43,265 nt of DNA from NCBI RefSeq assembly GCF_001673555.1, contig NZ_LZMB01000586.1, forward strand, positions 1 through 43,265, read 5' to 3'. Positions 25,424-36,005 of the stretch are shown piece by piece. The stretch comes from Mycobacterium sp. 1165178.9. Lineage in GTDB: Bacteria; Actinomycetota; Actinomycetes; Mycobacteriales; Mycobacteriaceae. Each line of letters opens with the position of its first letter. The first letter of the stretch is position 1. A model generated the notes under the pieces. That model ran no database searches, was not told the origin of the DNA, and was given only the letters and a program-made list of their open reading frames with translations. The position numbers and the translations under genes are program-made.

Positions 25424-27826
25424 CTAGGCGGTGTCGGTCGGGATGGACAGGACGCCGTCGTCGATCAGCCGCTGGATGTCCGCGAGGTTCATTCCCAGCA
25501 GGCTTAGGCAGATCTCGACCGTGTCCTGGCCGGGCAACGGCGCCGGGGCCTGCCGGGCCGCCGGGATGTGCCGAAACGGCGCGGGGCCCGTCTCGGCCGG
25601 CAACGGACTTTCGATCAGCGGATGCACCATGGGGCTGTAGACGTTTCGTGCAATCAGCTGCGGGTCCTCGAGTACGTCCGGCGGACGGTTCATCGGCCCG
25701 GCCGGGACGCCGGCCGACTGCAGCAGTTCGGCCGCCCGCAGCGGCGTCCGCGTGCGGGTCCAGCCGGAGACCAGCTCCACCAGCTCGCCGCGATGGGCCA
25801 GCCGCCCTTCGCCGGTCGCGAAGCGCGGATCGTCGGCCCACCCTTCGTGGTCGAAAACCGAAGCAGCGCTATGCCATTCATCGTCGGACCGGATCGAGAT
25901 GACGCACCATTCGTCGTCGCCGGCGCAAGGGCAGACCGCATGCAGGCTGGTGTCCTCGCGGATCTGAGCGACGCCCGCGGCCAGCGCGGCCTCGGTGACA
26001 TACAGCGTGTCGAGCTGATTGACCACGACTTCGGCCTGTGAGACGTGTACGTGGGCTCCCCGGCCGGCCCGGTCGCGGTGGATCAGCGCGGCCAGCGCCC
26101 CGATCGCCGTCACCCGCCCCACCACGTGGTCCGGAAAGACCGTCGCCGCGTCGTAGAACCCGTGCCTACCCGTGCCGGCTTCGCCCTCCATACCGTCGGA
26201 CGTCCAGAGCCGGGTGACCCCGGTGGTGGCGCGGACCAGCGGGCCGTAGCCCAACCGCGTGCTCCACGGCCCCGTGTCGCCGAACGCGCTGCTTTCGGCC
26301 AGCACGATCCGCGGGTTGATGGCGCGCAACTCATCGAACGAAAAGCCCAGTGCCGTAAGGGTTCCCGGCTTGAAGTTGGCGAACACCGCGTCGGCCTCGG
26401 CCACCAGGCGCCCAAAGATCTTCTTGCCCTCGGCGCTGCGCAGGTCCAGTCCCAATCCCCGGTTATTGCGGTGCGTCCAGGCAAACGACTCGCTCATGGC
26501 GTCGCCGATCCGGGCCTGCCGCAATCCATCCGGGTAATCCACGCTTTCGACCTTGATGACATCGGCGCCCAGATCGCCGAACAAGCGGCTCAGCTCGCCG
26601 CCGGCGACGATGATGCCCAGATCGAGAATCCGCAGCCCGGCAAAGGGATAGTCGCCGAGCCGGCCCGACGACGACGGCACCACCGAAGGAGTGTCGCGCC
26701 AATAGGGTTCGTCGGATCCCGCGGCCGCCACCGGCGTCCGAAAACCCGCACGCCGGCCGTCAACCACGAAATATCCGGTCGGCACGCTGGTGCGCACGCC
26801 GGCGACGAGTTCGGCGTCGGTGATGGCTCCCACCGCCTGGAAGTGTTCGGACCCCAGGATCCGCGCGGGCGTCAGCACCGCGGCGATCGGCACCCCATTC
26901 GCCTGGCCGGCGGCAACCAGGTCCTTCATGCTTTGTCCGGCGAACAGCTCCTCGATCAGCCGGCTGATCTGTGGCCAGGCCGCGAACCGCGCGCCGATCG
27001 CGTCGTATTTCGGATCCTGAAACTCTGCCGGCTCCCCCAGCCACCGCCGTAGGCCACGCCACTGCCTCGGTGCCATCACGCACAGCCGGACGTAACCGTC
27101 CTGGCATGGATAGATCGGGTAGGCGTCCTGATTCTTCGGCCTGCCCCGCCACCGCCCGCTGTGGCGGACGCCGGCAGCTGCCTGCCCGTGCGCGCCGAAT
27201 GCGGGATCGAGAGCCATGACGACTGCGTCGAACCAGGAGAAATCGATGTAATCACCTGTGCCGCAACGTAATCGGTTGTAGTACGCCGCGAGCGCCGCCC
27301 ACGCCGCCTGGACGGCGGCGGTCGCCGACGCAATACCGTCCGGAGGCAACACCGGCGTGCCGGTGGTGGGGCCGGACCGCGACAGCGCACCGCACATCGC
27401 GTACAACACGGGATCGGTGGCACGCCATGACGACCGCGAACCCGTCGCGCCGAAGTCGGTGATCGACAGGACCACCAGGTGCGGGTAGCGGGCCGCCAGC
27501 TCCTCGCCCGAGGTGCCGAACATGGCCCCGCGCTCGTCGGCGCCGGTGTCCACGACGATGTCGGCCTCGGCGGCCAGGTCCAGGAAGCGGGCGCAGTCCT
27601 CGTCATCGAACGGATCGAGCACCGTACTGCGCTTGTTGGCGTTGTGCACGGCGAACGGAATGCTGACTCCACGCAGCGTGGGCAGCGCATCCCGTCCCAG
27701 GCAACCGCCCGGCGGCTCCACCTTCAGGACGTCGGCGCCCAGGTCGGCGAACAGCCGGGTGACCGCGTCCGCGACGCCGCTCGACAAGTCGAGAACGCGC
27801 ACGGCATCGAGCAACCCGTCGGCCAT
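25424..27826 (-). CDS. Double-domain CaiB/BaiF (family III) CoA-transferase (Rv1866-like)
   Basis: An 800-residue protein made of two family III CoA-transferase domains in tandem; single-domain members are about 400 residues. Domain 1 (about 1-380) opens VRVLDLSSGVADAVTRLFAD then LGADVLKVEPPGG. Domain 2 (about 395-790) opens LRILDLGIIVAGGELSRLFG then LGADVIKVESVDYPDGLR. Domain 2 also has FKPGTLTALGFSFDELRAIN and the HVSQAEV stretch. M. tuberculosis Rv1866 (778) has the same design. It moves CoA between acyl donors and acceptors; the acid is unknown. The start is ATG 27826; GTG 27832 is an alternative. It is followed by the thiolase-like gene. Confidence 0.92.
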   Translation of the reverse strand: MADGLLDAVRVLDLSSGVADAVTRLFADLGADVLKVEPPGGCLGRDALPTLRGVSIPFAVHNANKRSTVLDPFDDEDCARFLDLAAEADIVVDTGADERGAMFGTSGEELAARYPHLVVLSITDFGATGSRSSWRATDPVLYAMCGALSRSGPTTGTPVLPPDGIASATAAVQAAWAALAAYYNRLRCGTGDYIDFSWFDAVVMALDPAFGAHGQAAAGVRHSGRWRGRPKNQDAYPIYPCQDGYVRLCVMAPRQWRGLRRWLGEPAEFQDPKYDAIGARFAAWPQISRLIEELFAGQSMKDLVAAGQANGVPIAAVLTPARILGSEHFQAVGAITDAELVAGVRTSVPTGYFVVDGRRAGFRTPVAAAGSDEPYWRDTPSVVPSSSGRLGDYPFAGLRILDLGIIVAGGELSRLFGDLGADVIKVESVDYPDGLRQARIGDAMSESFAWTHRNNRGLGLDLRSAEGKKIFGRLVAEADAVFANFKPGTLTALGFSFDELRAINPRIVLAESSAFGDTGPWSTRLGYGPLVRATTGVTRLWTSDGMEGEAGTGRHGFYDAATVFPDHVVGRVTAIGALAALIHRDRAGRGAHVHVSQAEVVVNQLDTLYVTEAALAAGVAQIREDTSLHAVCPCAGDDEWCVISIRSDDEWHSAASVFDHEGWADDPRFATGEGRLAHRGELVELVSGWTRTRTPLRAAELLQSAGVPAGPMNRPPDVLEDPQLIARNVYSPMVHPLIESPLPAETGPAPFRHIPAARQAPAPLPGQDTVEICLSLLGMNLADIQRLIDDGVLSIPTDTA

Positions 27827-28044
27827 CTGCACACCGTACCTGCCTGGTCAGGGCGCTGCGCGACGACCGCCCCCCTCGTCGAGCGGCCACGGTGACGGCC
27901 AAAGTGCCGGGTGGGCAAGCCGATTCGGCGTATGCGCGATCGGCCCCGAAGCAAGCTCAGTCGAAGGTCCGCGCCGCCGCGGCGTCGGCTATCGTCACAG
28001 GCCGATCCGCCCGGCCCTACCCGTCGTCTCATGGAGGCTTATCT

Positions 28045-28962
28045 ATGACCGCGCACCTGAGCTACGTCGAGGCCGTCGTGGTCGGCGCGTTCCAAGGCGT
28101 CACCGAGCTCTTCCCGGTCTCCAGCCTGGGACACGCGGTACTGGTGCCGGCGCTGGTCGGCGGGCGATGGGCTCAGGACCTCAGCGTGTCCGCTCCCAAG
28201 TCGCCCTACCTCGCGTTCATCGTGGGCCTGCATGTGGCCACCGCCGCCGCGCTGCTGGTGTTCTTCTGGCGTGACTGGGTGCGCATCCTGACGGGGTTCT
28301 TCACGTCGCTGCGGCATCGGCGGATCCAGACGCCCGACGAACGGCTGGCGTGGCTGATCGTGGCGGGCACCATCCCGGTGGGTCTGGCCGGGCTGGCGCT
28401 CGAACAGTTGTTTCGCACCACACTGGGCAAGCCCGTCCCCGCGGCGGCCTTCCTGTTACTCAACGGCATCGCGCTCTACGTCGGCGAGGTGCTTCGCAGG
28501 CGCATCGCGCCCCCTCCGGATGAGGCCGCGACGGCCGGCGTGGAACTCGAACACGGCGACGAGGCCTCCGACCATCGGCTCGCGCAACTTTCCCTGCCCC
28601 GGGGCGTGGTGATCGGCGCGGCGCAAATCCTGGCGCTGCTGCCCGGCATCAGCCGCTCGGGGATCACCATCGTGGCCGGCCTGTGGCGGGGCTTGTCACA
28701 CGAGGACGCCGCCCGGTTCTCCTTCTTGCTCGCGACGCCGATCATCCTGGCGGCCGGCGTGTACAAGATTCCGGAACTCTTCGGGCCGCTCGGCGCCGGA
28801 ATCGGTGGCCAGGTGCTGGCCGGCAGTGTCGCCTCGTTCGTCTGCGCCTACCTCGCCGTTCGCTTCCTGACGCGGTATTTCCAGACCCGCACCTTGACGC
28901 CGTTCGCGATCTACTGCGCCCTGGCCGGCGGGGCCAGCCTGGTCTGGTTTGCCCTGAGCTGA
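28045..28962 (+). CDS. UppP/BacA-family undecaprenyl-diphosphatase-like protein
   Basis: A 305-residue polytopic membrane protein. The two signature blocks of UppP are present: QGVTELFPVSSLGHAVLVPA (Glu21, Ser26-Ser27, His30, numbered as in E. coli) and LPGISRSGITIVAG with its conserved Arg. Hydrophobic segments span the full length. UppP recycles undecaprenyl diphosphate to the monophosphate carrier for peptidoglycan synthesis. The block reads ELFPVSSLGH rather than the usual EFLPVSSSGH, and a linker rich in acidic residues (about 155-180) is inserted. It may therefore be a paralogue of the main enzyme with another substrate. GGAGG lies 7 nt before ATG 28045. It is divergent from the CoA-transferase. 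Confidence 0.87.
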   Translation: MTAHLSYVEAVVVGAFQGVTELFPVSSLGHAVLVPALVGGRWAQDLSVSAPKSPYLAFIVGLHVATAAALLVFFWRDWVRILTGFFTSLRHRRIQTPDERLAWLIVAGTIPVGLAGLALEQLFRTTLGKPVPAAAFLLLNGIALYVGEVLRRRIAPPPDEAATAGVELEHGDEASDHRLAQLSLPRGVVIGAAQILALLPGISRSGITIVAGLWRGLSHEDAARFSFLLATPIILAAGVYKIPELFGPLGAGIGGQVLAGSVASFVCAYLAVRFLTRYFQTRTLTPFAIYCALAGGASLVWFALS

Positions 28963-29090
28963 GTCGCTACTGCCGGCGGGCGCCGATCCGCGGTCGCGGT
29001 AACGGGGATTGTTGCGCGGGGCGACTTCGGATGCTGTGCTTAGCCAGTTGTCTCAGTTGACACCCGTCAAGAAATCTGGAGGGGACCGGC

Positions 29091-29951
29091 ATGGCGGACA
29101 CGGCTTCGATTGGCGTGAAGGGCAGCGGCCGGCTGAAAGGCAAGGTCGTCGTGATCACCGGTGGCGCCCGGGGAATCGGGCTGGCCACCGCGACCGCGCT
29201 GCACAAACTGGGTGCCAAAGTCGCCATCGGCGATGTCGACGAGATGCGGGTGAAGGAGTCGGGCGCCGACCTGGGCCTCGACGTCTACGGGAAGCTCGAC
29301 GTCACCGACCCGCATTCGTTCTCCGATTTCCTGGACGAGGTCGAACGCCAGCTGGGCCCGATCGACGTGCTGATCAACAACGCCGGCATCATGCCCGTCG
29401 GCAGGATCGTCGATGAGCCCGACGCGGTCACCCGGCGCATTCTGGACATCAACGTCTACGGCGTGATCCTGGGCAGCAAGCTGGCGGCCCAGCGCATGGT
29501 CCCGCGCGGCAAGGGGCACGTCATCAACGTCGCCTCGCTGGCCGGTGAGCTCTACATCGTCGGCCTGGCCACCTACTGCGCCAGCAAGCACGCGGTGGTC
29601 GCGTTCACCGACTCGGCCCGGCTCGAGTACCGGTCGGCCGGGGTCCGGTTCTCCGCGGTGTTGCCGACGTTCGTCAACACCGAGCTGGTCGCCGGGACTC
29701 CGGGCATGAAGGGGTTCCGCAACGCCGAGCCCGCCGAGATCGCCGACGCGATCGTCAACCTGGTGGCCCACCCGAAGCCCCGGGTGCGGGTCACCAAAGC
29801 GGCGGGCGCAATGGTGGTGTCCCAGAAGTTCTGGCCGCGCCGAATCGCAGAGGCGCTCAACCGGATGCTCGGCGGTGACCACGTCTTCACCGACGACGTC
29901 GACGTCGCCAAACGCCAGGCGTACGAGGCCCGCGCCCGGGGCGAGGATTAA
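29091..29951 (+). CDS. Short-chain dehydrogenase/reductase (Rv1865c-like)
   Basis: A 286-residue classical SDR, the same length as M. tuberculosis Rv1865c. The NAD(P) loop is TGGARGIG (23-30), the second motif [10 protein letters not shown], the active-site serine in [11 protein letters not shown], and Tyr-Lys in [14 protein letters not shown]-terminal extension (about 245-286) is rich in charged residues and may mediate assembly. It should oxidise or reduce a hydroxy or keto group; the substrate is unknown. GGAGGGG precedes ATG 29091. The phosphoketolase gene follows at 44 nt on the same strand. Confidence 0.93.
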   Translation: MADTASIGVKGSGRLKGKVVVITGGARGIGLATATALHKLGAKVAIGDVDEMRVKESGADLGLDVYGKLDVTDPHSFSDFLDEVERQLGPIDVLINNAGIMPVGRIVDEPDAVTRRILDINVYGVILGSKLAAQRMVPRGKGHVINVASLAGELYIVGLATYCASKHAVVAFTDSARLEYRSAGVRFSAVLPTFVNTELVAGTPGMKGFRNAEPAEIADAIVNLVAHPKPRVRVTKAAGAMVVSQKFWPRRIAEALNRMLGGDHVFTDDVDVAKRQAYEARARGED

Positions 29952-29995
29952 CCGCGCACGAGCATTGTTCGCCGGAGGCGCGGACAATCGGCCGG

Positions 29996-32389
29996 GTGAG
30001 CCTAGAAACCCGCACCCCCGCGCCCTCGCAATCTCCGCTCTCCGACGACGAACTCGCTCTGCTCGACAAGTACTGGCGCGCCGCCAATTATTTGTCGGTC
30101 GGCCAGATCTACCTGCTGGACAACCCGCTGCTCACCGAGCCGTTGGCGACCGAGCACGTCAAACCGCGATTGCTGGGGCACTGGGGCACCACGCCCGGGC
30201 TCAACCTCGTCTATGCGCACCTCAACCGGGTCATCCGCAATCGTGACGCCGACGTCATCTATGTGACCGGGCCCGGTCATGGCGGGCCCGGGCTGGTCGC
30301 CAACGCCTACCTGGAAGGCACCTACAGCGAGGTGTACACCGGCATCGAGGAGGACACCGAAGGGCTGCGCAAGCTGTTCCGCCAATTCTCCTTCCCCGGC
30401 GGCATCCCCAGCCACGTGGCGGCCCAGACGCCCGGTTCCATCCACGAGGGCGGTGAGCTCGGCTACGCGTTGGTGCATGCCTACGGCGCCGCCCTCGACA
30501 ACCCCTACCTGGTGGTCGCGTGCGTCGTCGGTGACGGCGAGGCCGAAACCGGGCCGCTGGCCGCCAGCTGGCATTCCAACAAGTTCCTCAACCCGGTGAC
30601 CGACGGCGCGGTGTTGCCCATCCTGGCGCTCAACGGCTACAAGATCGCCAACCCCACGGTGCTGGCCCGCATCCCGCACGACGAGCTGGAATCGCTGCTG
30701 CGCGGCTACGGCTACCGGCCGATCACGGTCGCCGCGCACGAAGACCAGGACCCGGCCGACGTGCACCAGCAACTGGCCGCCGCCCTCGACGACGCCTTCG
30801 ACGACATCGCCGCGATCCAGGCAGCGGCCCGCGGTGGCGGTCAGGCCGAGCGACCGGTGTGGCCGATGATCGTGCTGCGCACGCCCAAAGGCTGGACCGG
30901 GCCCAAGGTGGTGGACGGCAAGAAGGTCGAGGGCACCTGGCGTTCGCATCAGGTGCCGCTGTCCGAGACGCACGACAATCCCGAGCACCGCGCCCAGCTC
31001 GAGGAGTGGCTGCGCAGCTACTCCCCCGATCAGCTTTTCGACGAAAACGGCAGGCTGCGTGACGAATTGCGGGCGCTGGCGCCCACCGGCGATCGCCGCA
31101 TGAGCGCCAACCCGCACGCCAACGGCGGGCTGTTGCTGCACGATCTGGACCTACCGGACTTTCGCGACTACGCAGTCGCCGTCGAGCGGCCGGCGGCCAC
31201 CACGCACGAGGCCACCCGGGTGCTCGGCGCGTTCCTGCGCGACGTGATCGCCCGCAACCGGGACCGCTTCCGCCTGATGGGACCCGACGAGACGGCCTCC
31301 AATCGGCTCGACGCGGTCTTCGGATCGACCGACAAGGTGTGGCTTTCCGGGGTCGAACCCGACGACGAGCACTTGGCACCCTATGGCCGCGTGATGGAGG
31401 TGCTCTCCGAGCACCTGTGCCAGGGCTGGCTGGAGGGCTACCTGCTGACCGGGCGGCACGGGTTGTTCAACTGCTACGAAGCGTTCGTGCACATCGTCGA
31501 CTCGATGATGAACCAGCACGCGAAATGGCTTGCCACCAGCCGGGAATTGCCGTGGCGCAGGCCGATCGCGTCGCTCAACTACCTGCTCAGCTCGCACGTC
31601 TGGCGCCAGGACCACAACGGCGCGTCCCACCAGGACCCGGGCTTCATCGACCTGGTCGCCAACAAGCGACCGGAGCTGACCCGCGTCTACCTGCCGCCGG
31701 ACGGCAACACGCTGCTCTCGGTGGCCGATCACTGCCTGCGCAGCCGTGACTACATCAACGTCATCGTCGCGGGTAAGCAGCCCGCGCTGGCCTATCTCGA
31801 CATGGACGAGGCGATCGCGCACTGCACGCGCGGTCTGGGCATCTGGCCGTGGGCGAGCACGGCCACCGACGAACCGGACGTGGTGCTGGCTTGCGCCGGC
31901 GACATCCCCACCCTAGAGACGCTGGCCGCCGCCGACATCCTGCGCTCCGAGTTGCCCGAGCTGGGCGTCCGGGTGATCAACATTGTCGACTTGATGCGTC
32001 TGCAGCCGGATTCCGAGCACCCGCACGGCCTGCCGGACCGCGAGTTCGACGCGCTGTTCACCCGCGACAAGCCGGTCATCTTCGCCTACCACGGCTATCC
32101 CTGGCTGATCCACCGGCTCACCTACAGCCGCACCAACCATGCCCACCTGCACGTGCGCGGCTTCAAGGAACGCGGCACCACGACTACGCCCTTTGACATG
32201 GTGATGCTCAACGATCTGGACCGCTTCCACCTGGTCATGGACGTCATCGATCGGGTGGACGGGCTGGCCAGTCGCGCGGCCGTGCTGCGTCAGCGCATGG
32301 TCGACGCTCGCCTCGCGGCCAGGATGTACACCCGCGAGCACGGCGAGGACGACCCGCGGATCGCGGGCTGGACCTGGACGGCCGAGTGA
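29996..32389 (+). CDS. xfp: Phosphoketolase (xylulose-5-/fructose-6-phosphate)
   Basis: A 797-residue thiamine-diphosphate enzyme that cleaves xylulose 5-phosphate (or fructose 6-phosphate) with phosphate to acetyl phosphate and glyceraldehyde 3-phosphate (or erythrose 4-phosphate). Signatures: [20 protein letters not shown], the ThDP motif [31 protein letters not shown], and [20 protein letters not shown]. All domains appear full length. The start is GTG 29996, 44 nt after the SDR gene. No such gene lies between Rv1865c and Rv1863c in M. tuberculosis by the gene order I recall. It is well embedded in codon usage and operon spacing. Confidence 0.95.
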   Translation: MSLETRTPAPSQSPLSDDELALLDKYWRAANYLSVGQIYLLDNPLLTEPLATEHVKPRLLGHWGTTPGLNLVYAHLNRVIRNRDADVIYVTGPGHGGPGLVANAYLEGTYSEVYTGIEEDTEGLRKLFRQFSFPGGIPSHVAAQTPGSIHEGGELGYALVHAYGAALDNPYLVVACVVGDGEAETGPLAASWHSNKFLNPVTDGAVLPILALNGYKIANPTVLARIPHDELESLLRGYGYRPITVAAHEDQDPADVHQQLAAALDDAFDDIAAIQAAARGGGQAERPVWPMIVLRTPKGWTGPKVVDGKKVEGTWRSHQVPLSETHDNPEHRAQLEEWLRSYSPDQLFDENGRLRDELRALAPTGDRRMSANPHANGGLLLHDLDLPDFRDYAVAVERPAATTHEATRVLGAFLRDVIARNRDRFRLMGPDETASNRLDAVFGSTDKVWLSGVEPDDEHLAPYGRVMEVLSEHLCQGWLEGYLLTGRHGLFNCYEAFVHIVDSMMNQHAKWLATSRELPWRRPIASLNYLLSSHVWRQDHNGASHQDPGFIDLVANKRPELTRVYLPPDGNTLLSVADHCLRSRDYINVIVAGKQPALAYLDMDEAIAHCTRGLGIWPWASTATDEPDVVLACAGDIPTLETLAAADILRSELPELGVRVINIVDLMRLQPDSEHPHGLPDREFDALFTRDKPVIFAYHGYPWLIHRLTYSRTNHAHLHVRGFKERGTTTTPFDMVMLNDLDRFHLVMDVIDRVDGLASRAAVLRQRMVDARLAARMYTREHGEDDPRIAGWTWTAE

Positions 32390-32494
32390 TCGGACGCCGA
32401 CATTGTCGTGCAGGCTGTGCTCGGGGTTCCGGCCCTAACCGTGATGGCAATCTCGTCGAACTGCCGGGCCGTCCGGCGCCGGTAAACTGGCCGG

Positions 32495-33256
32495 ATGCTT
32501 GACGCCACCGGGACCGCCGATATTCATCCCGCGGTGTCCCAGCTCTCGGCGCTGCACCGCTTCCGGATTCACCTCGACATCGGCGTCGTCGTAGTCGTGC
32601 TGGTGCTGACCAACCTGGTCGCGCACTTCACCACCCCGTGGGCGAGCATCGCCACCGTCCCGGCCGCGGCTGTCGGCCTGGTCATCTTGATGCGCTGGCG
32701 GGGCTTGGGCTGGGCGGACCTCGGCCTGGGTCGCGAGCATTGGAGGCCTGGCGTCGGTTACGCACTGGCCGCCGTGGCGGTCGTGGCGTCGGTGATCGCG
32801 CTGGGCGTGCTGCTGCCGCAGACCCGGCCGATGTTCATGAACAACCGTTACGCCACGATCTCGGGGGCCATGGTCGCCTCCATGGTCGTCATCCCGCTGC
32901 AGACCGTCATTCCCGAGGAGCTCGCATTCCGGGGTGTCCTGCACGGCGCGCTCAATCGGGCCTGGGGCTTTCGTGGCGTCGCGCTGGCGGGTTCGCTGTT
33001 GTTCGGGCTGTGGCACGTCGCGACGTCGTTCGGGCTGACCAGTAGCAACGTGGGTTTCACCCGGCTGTTCGGTGGCGGCCTGGTGGGCATGGTGATCGGC
33101 GTGACCGGCGCGGTACTCGCGACCGGAGCCGCCGGATTCGTCTTCAGCTGGCTGCGCCGGCGCAGCGGCAGCCTGATCGCGCCCATCGCGTTGCACTGGT
33201 CGTTGAATGGCCTCGGCGCGCTGGCAGCCGCCTTGGTGTGGCACCTGTCCACCTGA
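32495..33256 (+). CDS. CPBP-family intramembrane glutamic endopeptidase (Rv1863c-like)
   Basis: A 253-residue membrane protein with about seven to eight hydrophobic segments, near the length of M. tuberculosis Rv1863c (256). The three CPBP/Abi motifs are present: EELAFRGVLHG (EExxxR; metal/catalytic glutamates), FGLWHVAT (FxxxH) and HWSLNGLGAL (HxxxN). Such proteins are intramembrane proteases related to prenyl-CAAX endopeptidase Rce1; bacterial substrates are mostly unknown. It is 105 nt after the phosphoketolase, and its stop lies 7 nt from the convergent adhA stop. Confidence 0.9.
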   Translation: MLDATGTADIHPAVSQLSALHRFRIHLDIGVVVVVLVLTNLVAHFTTPWASIATVPAAAVGLVILMRWRGLGWADLGLGREHWRPGVGYALAAVAVVASVIALGVLLPQTRPMFMNNRYATISGAMVASMVVIPLQTVIPEELAFRGVLHGALNRAWGFRGVALAGSLLFGLWHVATSFGLTSSNVGFTRLFGGGLVGMVIGVTGAVLATGAAGFVFSWLRRRSGSLIAPIALHWSLNGLGALAAALVWHLST

Positions 33257-33263
33257 CGCCGGA

Positions 33264-34292
33264 TCAGACCAGCAGCACCGCCGCACCGGCGATGCGGCCG
33301 GCGCTCAGATCCGCCAGCGCCCGATCCGCCTGTGAGAGCGGATATTCCGGGGTCGTCACCTCGATGTGGTGATTCTTAGCGAAGTCGAGGAAGGCCCGCG
33401 CGTCCGCCCGGGTATTGGAAGTGACCGATCGGACCTGGCGTTCCTGGAACAGGTGACGCTGGTAGTTCAGGGCCGGGATCTCGGACAGGTGGATGCCTGC
33501 GATCGCCAGGGTGCCGCCGCGGTCCAGCGCTTCCAGCGCGGGCAGCACCAGATCGCCCACCGGGGCGAACAGTATCGCGGCATCCAGCGCCACCGGTGGC
33601 GGATCGGCGGCGCCCTGCGCCGACGCCGCCCCGAGCTTCAACGCCAGTTCTTGCGCCTGGGGTCCGCGCGTCATCACGTGCACCTCTGCGCCTTGCGCCA
33701 ACGCCACCTGGGCGGTGATGTGGGCACTGCCGCCGAAGCCGTACAGGCCCAGGCGCCCACCGGGCGGCAGCTCGGCGCGCAGCAGCGAGCGGTAGCCGAT
33801 GATGCCCGCACACAACAACGGGGCCAGCTCGGTATCGCTGTAGCCGCTCGGCAGTGGGTGTGCGAAAGCGGCCGGGACAGTGGTGAATTCGGCGTAACCG
33901 CCGTCGGCATCCCATCCGGTGTAGCGGGAGCGGGGACATAAGTTCTCGTCACCACGACGACAGTATTTGCAGACCCCGCAGGTGTGGCGCAGCCAGGCGA
34001 TGCCTACCCGGTCCCCCACCCGGAATTCGTCACCGGCGTCAGAACCAATTTCGACGACCTCACCGACCACTTCATGGCCCGGAGTGACGCCGTCGCGGTG
34101 GACCGGCAGGTCACCCTCGGTGACGTGCAGGTCGGTGCGGCAGACCCCGCACGCGCGCACGGCCACCAGCAGTTCGGACGGTCCCGGGCGTGGCACGTCG
34201 GTGGTGACGTGCTCCAGCGGGCCGGTGTTCATCGGCCCGGGTCGGCGTACGCGCCAGGCGCGCATTGCCGTGGTGGTCACCGGCGGAGGCAT
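33264..34292 (-). CDS. adhA: Zinc-dependent alcohol dehydrogenase AdhA
   Basis: A 342-residue medium-chain alcohol dehydrogenase, near the length of M. tuberculosis AdhA (346). The catalytic zinc ligands are in [15 protein letters not shown] (Cys) and [16 protein letters not shown] (His-Glu). The four structural-zinc cysteines are in [15 protein letters not shown]. The Rossmann loop is [11 protein letters not shown], a variant of GxGxxG. It oxidises alcohols or reduces aldehydes with NAD(P). ATG 34292 is chosen over the TTG at 34295. The gene is separated from the small membrane protein gene by a 47-nt gap. Confidence 0.93.
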   Translation of the reverse strand: MPPPVTTTAMRAWRVRRPGPMNTGPLEHVTTDVPRPGPSELLVAVRACGVCRTDLHVTEGDLPVHRDGVTPGHEVVGEVVEIGSDAGDEFRVGDRVGIAWLRHTCGVCKYCRRGDENLCPRSRYTGWDADGGYAEFTTVPAAFAHPLPSGYSDTELAPLLCAGIIGYRSLLRAELPPGGRLGLYGFGGSAHITAQVALAQGAEVHVMTRGPQAQELALKLGAASAQGAADPPPVALDAAILFAPVGDLVLPALEALDRGGTLAIAGIHLSEIPALNYQRHLFQERQVRSVTSNTRADARAFLDFAKNHHIEVTTPEYPLSQADRALADLSAGRIAGAAVLLV

Positions 34293-34339
34293 CAATCCAT
34301 CATGCCGCTAACCACCACGGCCGCAACGGGTTAAGCCGA

Positions 34340-34639
34340 CTACGTCCTGCGCACCATCCCGACAACCCAGAGCAGTAGCAGGGCGCCGAGCAGCGCTGTG
34401 AAGAACGTGAAGATGATGCCGCCACCAGCGGTGTTGACGAAGAAGCTCAGGATGAAGCCGCCGATCAGGGCGCCCACGATACCGATGACTATGTCCATCA
34501 CGATGCCGGCTCCGCTGCCTCGGATGATCCTGCTCGCGAGGGCTCCGGCGAGACCGCCGATGATGATGTAACCGATCCAGCCGACGCTGGTCAAAGTGCT
34601 GGAACGGGCGAGAAATTCGGTAGCTGCCATGACGATCAT
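34340..34639 (-). CDS. GlsB/YeaQ/YmgE-family small membrane protein (Rv1861-like)
   Basis: A 99-residue protein with about three hydrophobic helices and the family hallmark IIGGLAGALASRIIRGSGAG, plus GIVGALIGGFILSF. It belongs to the transglycosylase-associated family, despite the name a small stress-associated membrane family with no enzymatic role shown. Length is close to M. tuberculosis Rv1861 (101). AGGAGA lies 8 nt before ATG 34639. It is between apa and adhA on the same strand. Confidence 0.9.
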   Translation of the reverse strand: MIVMAATEFLARSSTLTSVGWIGYIIIGGLAGALASRIIRGSGAGIVMDIVIGIVGALIGGFILSFFVNTAGGGIIFTFFTALLGALLLLWVVGMVRRT

Positions 34640-34776
34640 GAAAGTCTCCTTACATTCGCTGGCAAAGCCCAGCTATTTGCTGGACCGTCATTTCGGTATA
34701 CCGGGTCTGGGTTACGAAACGACTGCCGAAGTGGAGACGGTTGACCAATCGGTTTCGCGCCGGCCGAGCGGCGCGG

Positions 34777-35910
34777 TCAGGCCGAGAGGGTCTGTTGCTG
34801 CGTCGGAGTGGGGGGTGGACTGACCCCGGAGGCTGGCGCGCCACCCGGTACAGGCGCGGGTGCTCCCGGAGCGCCCGGAGCCGCGGGCGCCGGTGCGGGC
34901 GCGCCTGGTGCCGCGGGCGCCGGTGCCGGTGCGCCTGGTGCCGCGGGCGCCGGTGCACCCGGTGCCGGGGGTGTTCCCGGTGCGGGCGCTCCGGGGGCCG
35001 GGGGTATTCCCGGTGCGGGCGCGCCCGGCGCGGCGGGCCCACCTGGAGCCGCAGACGGTGTCCACGCCTGGATCGACTCGGTGAGGGCCTTGGCCGCGCC
35101 CCTGTCCACGGGGTCGTTCGAGGTACCGAGCCACACCACGAACCAGCGTTGGGCGGTCCCGCCGTTAGCCGAACTGATGACGCCCGTCCAGATCTGGCCG
35201 TTCGGCTTGGACGCGTCGCTGAACTTGACTTCGTAGTACGAGGCGCTGCCGGTGCTCCCGTTGCTTCCGCTGAGCGGGGTGGCGTCCTGGTTGATCCGGG
35301 TGCCGGGATAGGGCATGAAGAACTCACCCATGTCCGACCCCAGCCGCACCGCGGCCTTGGCGTTGTTGGCTTCCGCACTGGCGTAAAGCTTCTGGTCCAG
35401 GCGGCCCATTACGATGCGAGTGTCGTTGGCGACCGCCGGTGGCTGGTCGGGCGCCGGCGCTGGGCCGGTGACCTTGCTCAGCAGCGCCGAGCCGTAGTCG
35501 AGGTGCGACGCGTCCGACTCCACCCAGCCGGCGGGCAGGACGTAACTGAATCCGCCGACCGCGTTGGTGATCCGCCCGGCGTTCGGGTCGACCGGCGGGG
35601 GCGGCGGTGCGTTCGGGTCGACGGGCGGTGGCGGGGCCCCGTTGGGGTTGAGCGGCGGCGGTGGGACCGCGTTGGGATCACCTGGCGCCGGTTGCCCATT
35701 CGGCGCCTGGGCGGCCGGCGGCGCTTGACCAGCCGGTGCCCCCGGCGGAGCCGCGGGCGTGTTCGGCGGCACCGGCGTGGGCACCTCGGGATCGGCGTTG
35801 GAAGTCGCAGGCAACGCGATGGCGACTGCGCTGGCACCGGTCACCGCGGCGATCGCCAGCGTCGTCCACAGTCCTTTGCGACGAGTCGAGGTCGGGTCCA
35901 CCTGTTCCAT
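34777..35910 (-). CDS. apa: Alanine/proline-rich secreted antigen Apa (ModD, fibronectin-binding)
   Basis: A 377-residue secreted glycoprotein, longer than M. tuberculosis Apa (325). A 39-residue signal peptide ends SNA before [10 protein letters not shown], the same junction as in M. tuberculosis Apa. The mature N-terminus is Pro-rich (about 40-110), with a near-repeat of [12 protein letters not shown] then [11 protein letters not shown] folded domain (about 112-290) starts at [16 protein letters not shown] and holds [20 protein letters not shown]. The C-terminus (about 290-365) is a low-complexity run of Pro-Gly-Ala repeats ([13 protein letters not shown]). In M. tuberculosis the protein is O-mannosylated and binds fibronectin and lung surfactant protein A. 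It is downstream of modC, hence the old name modD. Confidence 0.97.
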   Translation of the reverse strand: MEQVDPTSTRRKGLWTTLAIAAVTGASAVAIALPATSNADPEVPTPVPPNTPAAPPGAPAGQAPPAAQAPNGQPAPGDPNAVPPPPLNPNGAPPPPVDPNAPPPPPVDPNAGRITNAVGGFSYVLPAGWVESDASHLDYGSALLSKVTGPAPAPDQPPAVANDTRIVMGRLDQKLYASAEANNAKAAVRLGSDMGEFFMPYPGTRINQDATPLSGSNGSTGSASYYEVKFSDASKPNGQIWTGVISSANGGTAQRWFVVWLGTSNDPVDRGAAKALTESIQAWTPSAAPGGPAAPGAPAPGIPPAPGAPAPGTPPAPGAPAPAAPGAPAPAPAAPGAPAPAPAAPGAPGAPAPVPGGAPASGVSPPPTPTQQQTLSA

Positions 35911-36005
35911 GGCGACGAACCTACCGTGTTACCGCTGTGACGCAAGGGTGATTGCGGACCAATGCTGCGTGGATTTACCGATGTTGCCAATGTGCAATGT
36001 CGAAA

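Noticed and set aside
25371..25841. N-terminal extension of the thiolase-like protein
   Set aside because: The frame stays open only because it runs antisense-frame through the CoA-transferase gene; ATG 25370 matches family length.
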